From the NCBI GenBank assembly GCA_965215315.1, contig CBDCDB010000008.1, positions 124,001 through 188,000 on the forward strand: 64,000 nt of DNA. The letters are read 5' to 3'. A program made the translations under genes and the position numbers. The notes below the pieces were generated by a model. The model saw nothing but the letters and a program-made list of their open reading frames with translations. It did not search any database and had not been told where the DNA came from. Shown one piece after another: positions 58,356 through 64,000 of this stretch. Each line of letters begins with the position of its first letter. Positions within the stretch are counted from its first letter, which is position 1. This stretch comes from Truepera sp965215315 (GTDB lineage: Bacteria; Deinococcota; Deinococci; Deinococcales; Trueperaceae).

Positions 58356-59462
58356 ACGGCGGTTGCTCCAAGCAGCTCGAGTGCTTGGGTAACAGCTTTG
58401 CGGAGGTCTCTGAGGGCATCGTAGCAACGCCTTGGGAGGAGCCAAGCCTTGAGCCGTTTCCAAAGACATTCGATGAGATTGAAGTGTGGGCAATAAGGCG
58501 GCAGAAAGCGTAGATAGAGTCCCTGAGCTTCCCAAGCAGCACGTTTGGATTGAACCATTTTAGCGCGGTGAAAAGTAGCGTTATCCAGAACCACAACACT
58601 CAAGCTGTCAGGCGAACAGCTATCAGCGAGGTGTTCTAAGAAGGCTAGGACATTGGCACTTCTGACCGATGTTTCTAAAGCTTCGTAGTGAAGCGTTTGC
58701 CTTGCTCCATAAACTTCGAGCGCACCGATAAGGTTAAGTCGTCCGTGACTGCGAACTAGGCCCAACGGGCCGGGCTTTGCCCGTTCTATCTCCAGCGTGT
58801 CGGAACTGCTAATGTGGTGTGACCAGATTTTGCCCAGGTGTACGTTGTGCCCAGCGCCAGACTAAAGCCTACTTCGTCTAGATAATAAAGCTTCAGCCTT
58901 TTTTCTGCCGCCCCCTTTTAAGCGTGTCTAAACCCGCTCGGTGCTGCTGTTCAAGCTCAGGGTCTACCGTTTTACAGGGCACGTAGCGCGTCCTTTTCCA
59001 GACATAGCCCAAGCGGTTGAGGTGCTGGCGTATCGCTTCAGCTGTGACCTTTATGTTGAATTTCCCAGCTATCTCAGCGGCAAGCTGCGAGGCTGTCCAG
59101 CTCCGTTCTTCAGCAAGGTATAGGGCCAGTTGGGTTCTTATTTCGTCCGTAATCAAAGGAGCTTGTCCCGGCGCTGTGCCGTCGCCCAGACCTGCCACGC
59201 CTTGCTGTTGCCACCTTTTCAGATCGCGCCTGATACTTTCTTCGCCTCGGCCCAAGTAAGCAGCTAGCTTCGGCACACGCCAGCCTTGGTTCGATAACCG
59301 TAGAACACTGGCTCGCAGACGCACCTTGGGCTTGAAGTGGGGGGCTTTCTCTATCTCTAGCAGCTTTCTGTCTTCTTGCTCGCTCAGCTCAACATAGAGG
59401 GGTTGCATCCCTCAAGTATAGCTTGGGGATACTTAGTTCAAACTAATTGTGGTGGGGTACTT
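58326..59462 (-). mobile_element. third IS630-type element, inverted, possibly inserted in the end of the second
   Basis: AAGTACCCC (58326-58334) and GGGGTACTT (59454-59462) form an inverted pair 1.1 kb apart, the right size for an IS630 element with TA at each end. The left repeat falls inside the last codons of the second element's transposase. The inner ends are only partly matched, so these boundaries are tentative. Confidence 0.5.
58352..59408 (-). pseudogene. IS630-family transposase, broken (third element)
   Basis: The N-terminal part (59408-58893) has the helix-turn-helix NQGWRVPKLAAYLGRGEESIRRDL and the second winged helix GKFNIKVTAEAIRQHLNRLG. At a run of six A (about 58900-58905) a -1 slip leads to RLKLYYLDEVGFSLALGTTY and TWAKSGHTTLAVPTRW, then TAG. 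About 35 bp of GC-rich self-complementary sequence follows, and the core resumes in another frame at GRLNLIGALEVYGARQTL, with VVVLDNATFHRAK and LPPYCPHFNLIECLWKRLK. The A-run shift may be programmed; the second break is a real lesion. Confidence 0.75.
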
Positions 59463-59572
59463 GTTAGGTAAGACAATACGCCATCTCCGCATTCGGCTCA
59501 GCTCTCGTCCTCGTCTACACCATTCACAAATTAACCCTTGATGAAAAACCTTCAGGCTATTTATGTTCTTGT

Positions 59573-61147
59573 TTAAGGATAGATTGACAACCGCTCCGAA
59601 CGGTAGACGATCTCGCCGAAAAACTTATCGGTTTTGAACACGCCCTTGAAGCGGATTGCGGCGTCAAACACGGCGTTACCTTCGGGATAACCAACTTCGG
59701 TAACGTAAGCACTTGGGTTGTCACCCACTCGGGCAATTCCCGGCATAATCAGACGGTTGCCGGTTGTGGGCAGATAGTCTACGTCACTGATAATCGGCGA
59801 GAAGTATTCGTTGCCGCGTTCTGCGCCATACTCCCAAATTTGCTGAACGGTCATGGCCGTTTCGTCAACCGCATATTCAACGCCGCGGCTGTAGCTCTCC
59901 TTGCTGTTGGGCGCAAAATGACGGTTAAAGCCGTTGTCGAAGACTAGCAGGTGTCCGTTAGGCAAGGTCATCGGCGCGTGTTGGCCCCACGTCCAGTCGA
60001 ACTCAGCGGGGCTTTCTTCCCCCTGCTGAATGCTCTCCGGGTACGGCGTACCTCGAGCGTCTACCGCCGTAAAAAGGTAGTCGGCTGTGCTGTATTTATC
60101 CGCGCCAATTCCGGCTTTGCCCCAACCTCGGTGCGGGGCTAAAATCCACACCAGCTGATTGTCTTGAGTGACTTTAACGACGCCTTGATTGCGCCCTGAA
60201 ACGATCAGCGTATCGTCCGTTTCGTCGTACCAGATAGCGTTGATGTGAAACCAGTCGAAGGCGTCATCGACGAGACTGCGGCGGTAAACGTCGAGTATTT
60301 TGCGCATGTCCCACTCACGAACAATCTTGCCCGTAGCCCGCTCGAGTTCGATCACGTGGTCGCCGTTGGTACCGCCGCCGTCTTTGTTTTTAGTACCGAT
60401 CTTGTGAACGGCTGCGAGGATGTTGCCGTTAGGTTTTTCAGTGACCTCGTGGTGCGTGAGGTAGCCCGGAATCGCCCAGCGGTTGACCCTGCGACCGAGG
60501 ACGTCGTACTCGTAAATATTGTCGTCGTGACCGAAAATCCAGTTGCCGTTTTGGAGCCGCCCGACTTCGTAAGCCAAACCGCCGAGAAAGGTGAGGTCGA
60601 GGTAGTAACGGATGTCCCCGCTGGCGTCGAACATAAACGGCAAACCGCGAAGATTACGCCCTGCCTGAACATCGGTGTCTACCAGCAGACCGCTCGGGTT
60701 GACCGAGTACTGACTTAACGTCCAGCCTGCTTCCATTTTGCTCTTGTCGGTTACGGTCGTGTCGATAATGGGGAAAAAGCCGGGTAGCGGGTCTGTTTTT
60801 ACGGTAAGAATGTCTTCGTCAACGTCGCCCTCAGCGGTCGTCAGGCGGAGAATCACGTTGTTTCTGACGCCAGGATAGAGGCCTAAGACGGGCAAGCGGT
60901 GGTTTAATGAAAGCCTTTCAAAGGTGTGCGTGACGGGCTCCGGGCCGAGAACCTCGAGCGTAACCTCTACCGGAACGGTTGTTTGGAAGGTGATTTCGGC
61001 AGTTAGCGGGGCGATCTCGTAAGGATTCGTTTTTACGGTGACGTCACCAACTAAAAATCCGGGCGACTGCGCGAGTGCTGTAACGCTGACAGCCAGCAGC
61101 AAACCGAAAACGAAGAAAGCTGCAAACTTAATGACAATTGTCTTCAT
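59573..61147 (-). CDS. secreted arylsulfotransferase (ASST-like)
   Basis: A 524-aa exported protein of the arylsulfate sulfotransferase family, which moves sulfate between phenolic compounds without PAPS. A signal peptide (FAAFFVFGLLLAVSVTALAQ) is followed by an Ig-like N-domain (TVPVEVTLEVLGPEPVTHTF) and a propeller. Candidate catalytic histidines sit in GYLTHHEVTEKPNGNILA, DWFHINAIWYDE and TWGQHAPMTLPNGHLLVFDNG. ATG 61147 has the best signal peptide; the frame opens at 61165. The dsbL/dsbI partners found in some enterobacteria are absent. It might relate to the PAPS sulfotransferase at 42 kb through sulfate metabolism, but they are not linked. Confidence 0.82.
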   Translation of the reverse strand: MKTIVIKFAAFFVFGLLLAVSVTALAQSPGFLVGDVTVKTNPYEIAPLTAEITFQTTVPVEVTLEVLGPEPVTHTFERLSLNHRLPVLGLYPGVRNNVILRLTTAEGDVDEDILTVKTDPLPGFFPIIDTTVTDKSKMEAGWTLSQYSVNPSGLLVDTDVQAGRNLRGLPFMFDASGDIRYYLDLTFLGGLAYEVGRLQNGNWIFGHDDNIYEYDVLGRRVNRWAIPGYLTHHEVTEKPNGNILAAVHKIGTKNKDGGGTNGDHVIELERATGKIVREWDMRKILDVYRRSLVDDAFDWFHINAIWYDETDDTLIVSGRNQGVVKVTQDNQLVWILAPHRGWGKAGIGADKYSTADYLFTAVDARGTPYPESIQQGEESPAEFDWTWGQHAPMTLPNGHLLVFDNGFNRHFAPNSKESYSRGVEYAVDETAMTVQQIWEYGAERGNEYFSPIISDVDYLPTTGNRLIMPGIARVGDNPSAYVTEVGYPEGNAVFDAAIRFKGVFKTDKFFGEIVYRSERLSIYP

Positions 61148-61302
61148 ATCTAGGCAAAATAACATAATAAGGGAGTTATTGGTACGGCTCGAGGTGTTTG
61201 GATCAGGTTAGGTTAAGCAGGTATTTCAGGAGATAGAAAACGTCGTGACGCAGGAATTTTTGTGGGGTCGAATGTAAAAACAACTAGGTTGCCCTAAAAG
61301 TT

Positions 61303-62208
61303 TCAGCTATCAAGTTTTACAGTCTTGCTCAACCACACCTTCACTTTTACAACCTCAAACCCGGTAGCTTCGGCAACCCCAATCATTGCGCTGTTTTCAC
61401 TGCTCGTTCCTAGCACAGCACGCTTGGCCCCGCGTCCAGAAAGAGCTGTCAGACCCGCGTTAAGTAGAGTTCCGGCAAGTCCTCGCCGCTGAAATTCGGG
61501 ATGAATTGCGAGCGGGTCAGTAAACCCTACCGTCTCATCTAAACTACACGTCAGATAACCGGCAAGCGTGCCGTCTTCCGTTACAACCAGCAAGTCGAGT
61601 GTGTTGTCGTAACCCGGAGTACGCATCGTAGCCAGCCGCTCACTGACGGTCATATAGTCGGTTCCAAAAGCGGCGCGGTGCAATGCTGCGACGGCTTCGG
61701 CTTCCTCCTCACCGCGCACATGCCGGAGACAGAAACCTTTTAGAAACGCGGCGGGTTGGATGGGTAGCTCTAACGACCGTTCGAACTTTAGCGTTTGTAA
61801 ATCACTACGCTTAAAGCCATTCGTTTCTAAAAGCTCGAGCCGCTTTATATCATCTTCTAGGCAACTTGCGTCAAGCGTGTGTTGTTCATCTACCGAAGCG
61901 TTGCGCTCTCCCGTACAAACTTCGCCCCACGAAACGAGTTCGCGCATCAGTGACGTTACTTCAATCCCTGGAACGATGTCAAAGTAAAGGTTGTCAAAGG
62001 TACTAACGAACGCATAGGCTACCATTTGGGTCTGAGCATTTTCCCACACCCGAAAGGTCTTGCAGTTCTCTGGCACGCCGACAACCTCATAGAGGTCTTC
62101 CGGGCTGGGGTAATCGCTCAGATGGTCGGGAGCTCGGGCTATCCGCATCACAGCCTGCACCGCTTCTAAATCGCGTTTGGATTCGAAGGCTCGAGCGTGG
62201 TACTGCAT
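61303..62208 (-). CDS. GNAT-family N-acetyltransferase (two-domain)
   Basis: A 301-aa protein. The C-terminal GNAT domain is clear: GYLTCSLDETVGFTDPLAIHPEF followed by the acetyl-CoA loop QRRGLAGTLLNAGL, and SSENSAMIGVAEATGFEVV. The N-terminal half (ESKRDLEAVQAVMRIARAPD, YAFVSTFDNLYFDIVPGIEV) is a second, degenerate GNAT-like domain, as in mycothiol synthase-like proteins. The acceptor is unknown. ATG 62208 lies behind GGGGGAA; the in-frame TTG at 62220 is less likely. It starts 28 bp after the leuS stop and may be co-transcribed with it. Confidence 0.8.
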   Translation of the reverse strand: MQYHARAFESKRDLEAVQAVMRIARAPDHLSDYPSPEDLYEVVGVPENCKTFRVWENAQTQMVAYAFVSTFDNLYFDIVPGIEVTSLMRELVSWGEVCTGERNASVDEQHTLDASCLEDDIKRLELLETNGFKRSDLQTLKFERSLELPIQPAAFLKGFCLRHVRGEEEAEAVAALHRAAFGTDYMTVSERLATMRTPGYDNTLDLLVVTEDGTLAGYLTCSLDETVGFTDPLAIHPEFQRRGLAGTLLNAGLTALSGRGAKRAVLGTSSENSAMIGVAEATGFEVVKVKVWLSKTVKLDS

Positions 62209-62236
62209 AAGTTCCCCCAAAAAAAGATAAAAACTT

Positions 62237-64000
62237 CTACCCTTTTACGACGATGTTGACGAGCCGCCCCGGTACCACAATCTCCCGCACAACCTCTTTT
62301 CCCTCCAGATGCCGCCCTACATTCGGCTCCGCTTTCGCCGCTGCCAAGACCGCAGCTTTATCCGCGTCTTTAGGCACTGTCACCTCACCGCGCCTTTTGC
62401 CGCTGACCTGTACTGCAACCGTGATGGTGTCTTGCTCCAAGGCTGCCGGGTCGTAGTCGGGCCACGTCTGCTGATGTACCGAGCCCGTAAACCCGCTCCG
62501 CTCCCACAGTTCATCGGCGATATGGGGCGCGATGGGAGCCAGCAACAAGAGCAGTTTTTGGATGCCTTTAGCCCACACTTCTGTCTCTATCATCTCTGAC
62601 GCTTTGGCTTTATTCATCGTATTGGTCAAGGTCATCAGCTCGGCAACGGCGGTATTAAACTGCAACCCGGCTAAATCTTCTGAAACCTCTTTGACAGCGT
62701 AGTTTACGGCGCGGCGCAGCTCCTTTTGTGCGGTCTCGCCTGCGTCACCCTCACCTTTGGGCGCTTCGGTGACGAGCGCCCAGACCCGGTTCAAAAAACG
62801 TGCAACGCCCTCGATGCCGGTGCTGCTCCACGGCCCGCCCGCTTCCCACGGCCCGATAAACATCAGGTAAGCGCGTACGGTGTCCGCGCCGTATTCGTTT
62901 ACCAAATCGTCCGGGTTGACGACGTTGCCCCGCGACTTCGACATTTTTTCGTTGTCTTCGCCCAAAATCATGCCCTGATTGCGGAGTTTGGTAAAGGGTT
63001 CGCCCTCACGGATTAAACCCAAATCACGGACGACTTTGGTAAAAAAGCGGGCGTACAAGAGGTGCAAAATGGCGTGCTCGACGCCGCCGGTGTACTGCTC
63101 TACGGGCGTCCACTTGGCAGCCAATTCGGTGTCGAAAGGGCCGTCCTCTTGGTGTGGCGAGAGGAAGCGGAACCAGTACCACGACGAATCGACAAAGGTG
63201 TCCATCGTGTCCGTTTCGCGTTTGGCGGGGCCGCCGCATTCGGGGCAGACCGCGTTCAGAAACGCTTCGTGATACTTCAGCGGTGACTCGCCGGTAGGCA
63301 TAAAGGCCACGTCGGTGGGCAAGACGACGGGGAGATTTTCTTCTTTTTCAGGCACCAAACCGCACGCGTCGCAGTACAAAAAGGGGATCGGGGTGCCCCA
63401 GGCGCGTTGACGCGAGACCAGCCAGTCGCGGAGCCTATAGGTGACGGTGCTGCGTCCGCTGTGGTTGGCTTCTAAAACCTCGAGCGCCGCCGCTATCGCC
63501 GGACTGTTACGGCCTTTTTCGCCGTTATGCACGGTTCCGTCTATGGGGCCGCTATTTATCATCGTACCGGAGCCTGCATATGCCTCCGTCATCATTTCAG
63601 GATCGTAAGTTACGCTTTCAGCTTCAGGTTTTACGACGGCGATGATGTCCAGCCCAAACTTGCGGGCAAACTCGAAGTCGCGCTGATCACCGTAAGGCAC
63701 TGCCATAATCGCGCCTGTTCCGTAACTCATCATCACGTAGTCGGCGACCCAGACGGGCACCTCAGCGCTGTTCACCGGATTGACCGCGTACGACCCTGTA
63801 AAAACGCCGGTCTTTTCTTTCCCTTCGGACTGCCGCTCGATTTCGCTCAGGTGTGACGCCGCTTTCACGTAGTCCGTGATGGCTCCCTGCTGCTCGGGCG
63901 TCGTCAACTTCTCTACCAGCGGGTGTTCGGGTGCCAAGACCATAAAGGTAACGCCCCAGAGCGTATCGGGCCGCGTGGTAAAGATCGTAAAGTCACCCGC
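62237..64000 (-). CDS. leuS: leucyl-tRNA synthetase (partial, N-terminus beyond window)
   Basis: The C-terminal 587 residues of the class I synthetase that charges tRNA-Leu. The window edge falls in the CP1 editing domain, with the threonine-rich region FTIFTTRPDTLWGVTF first and GTGAIMAVPYGDQRDFEFA after it. The second half of the Rossmann domain has a zinc-like loop (CDACG, CPECG), YTGGVEHAILHLLYARFF and the ATP-site NEKMSKSRGNVVNPDDLV. The anticodon-binding and C-terminal domains are complete (VAVQVSGKRRGEVTVPKD). A typical bacterial LeuS of about 850 aa is expected, so roughly 260 residues lie outside. Confidence 0.97.
   Translation of the reverse strand, partial: AGDFTIFTTRPDTLWGVTFMVLAPEHPLVEKLTTPEQQGAITDYVKAASHLSEIERQSEGKEKTGVFTGSYAVNPVNSAEVPVWVADYVMMSYGTGAIMAVPYGDQRDFEFARKFGLDIIAVVKPEAESVTYDPEMMTEAYAGSGTMINSGPIDGTVHNGEKGRNSPAIAAALEVLEANHSGRSTVTYRLRDWLVSRQRAWGTPIPFLYCDACGLVPEKEENLPVVLPTDVAFMPTGESPLKYHEAFLNAVCPECGGPAKRETDTMDTFVDSSWYWFRFLSPHQEDGPFDTELAAKWTPVEQYTGGVEHAILHLLYARFFTKVVRDLGLIREGEPFTKLRNQGMILGEDNEKMSKSRGNVVNPDDLVNEYGADTVRAYLMFIGPWEAGGPWSSTGIEGVARFLNRVWALVTEAPKGEGDAGETAQKELRRAVNYAVKEVSEDLAGLQFNTAVAELMTLTNTMNKAKASEMIETEVWAKGIQKLLLLLAPIAPHIADELWERSGFTGSVHQQTWPDYDPAALEQDTITVAVQVSGKRRGEVTVPKDADKAAVLAAAKAEPNVGRHLEGKEVVREIVVPGRLVNIVVKG

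Noticed and set aside
1..64000. tRNA, rRNA or CRISPR arrays
   Set aside because: I scanned the intergenic gaps for T-loop GGTTCRA motifs and for regularly spaced direct repeats and found none.

Overview
This 64 kb window is a bacterial chromosome segment that I place, by inference, in the Deinococcota (Deinococcus/Truepera-like). The evidence is a bacillithiol gene (bshA), stress proteins with YsnF/DUF2382 domains, a secreted DUF4384/PEGA protein, and many genes whose -10 box sits 5-7 nt before the start codon, the leaderless promoter layout known from Deinococcus. GC looks to be in the mid-50s by eye. CTCGAG is strikingly over-represented. I found no rRNA, tRNA or CRISPR array.

Layout. 1-14 kb: an ABC ATPase cut by the window edge, a MNT/HEPN toxin-antitoxin pair with a broken HEPN half, fumC, a LolA-like protein, a PEGA protein, a nucleotidyltransferase/2H phosphoesterase pair, bshA, tsaD, two methyltransferases, a frameshifted PP2C phosphatase and an LDH2-type dehydrogenase. 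14-23 kb: thrB and nnrD, an intact-looking IS5-family element, then a decayed cluster (esterase, second esterase split by an IS630 element, ATP-grasp protein with a nonsense codon) and an MFS transporter. 23-29 kb: a lipoprotein, a half-size EamA protein, an acyl-CoA mutase large subunit, NUDIX, a frameshifted cytidine deaminase and a coupled Yip1-like/hydrolase pair.

28.7-32.6 kb is the most interesting region. A broken Zur-like regulator faces a five-gene operon headed by a 24-bp palindromic operator: zinc-free paralogs of bL33, bL28 and uS14, an AztD-like zinc chaperone and an unassigned FAD-dependent enzyme. This is a zinc-starvation regulon. 32.6-39.8 kb: a peptide ABC transporter (binding protein and two permeases), a Kelch lipoprotein, a sugar-dehydrogenase-like propeller, a glutaredoxin-like protein and fabI.

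39.8-50.5 kb: an 800-bp stretch with transposase remnants, nfo, a sulfotransferase, a DEAD-box helicase, three consecutive YsnF-type stress proteins, and a PAS-LuxR regulator. 50.5-56.5 kb: a translationally coupled aminotransferase / P-loop kinase / enolase-superfamily operon, two alpha/beta hydrolases, a tandem universal stress protein and a DUF2256 protein. 56.5-59.5 kb is a pile of truncated IS701 and IS630 elements. 59.5-64 kb: an arylsulfotransferase, a GNAT protein and the 3' part of leuS.

At least six non-transposon genes are broken by stops or frameshifts (HEPN, PP2C, ATP-grasp, esterase, cytidine deaminase, zur). Either this lineage is shedding genes or the consensus has errors; reads would decide.
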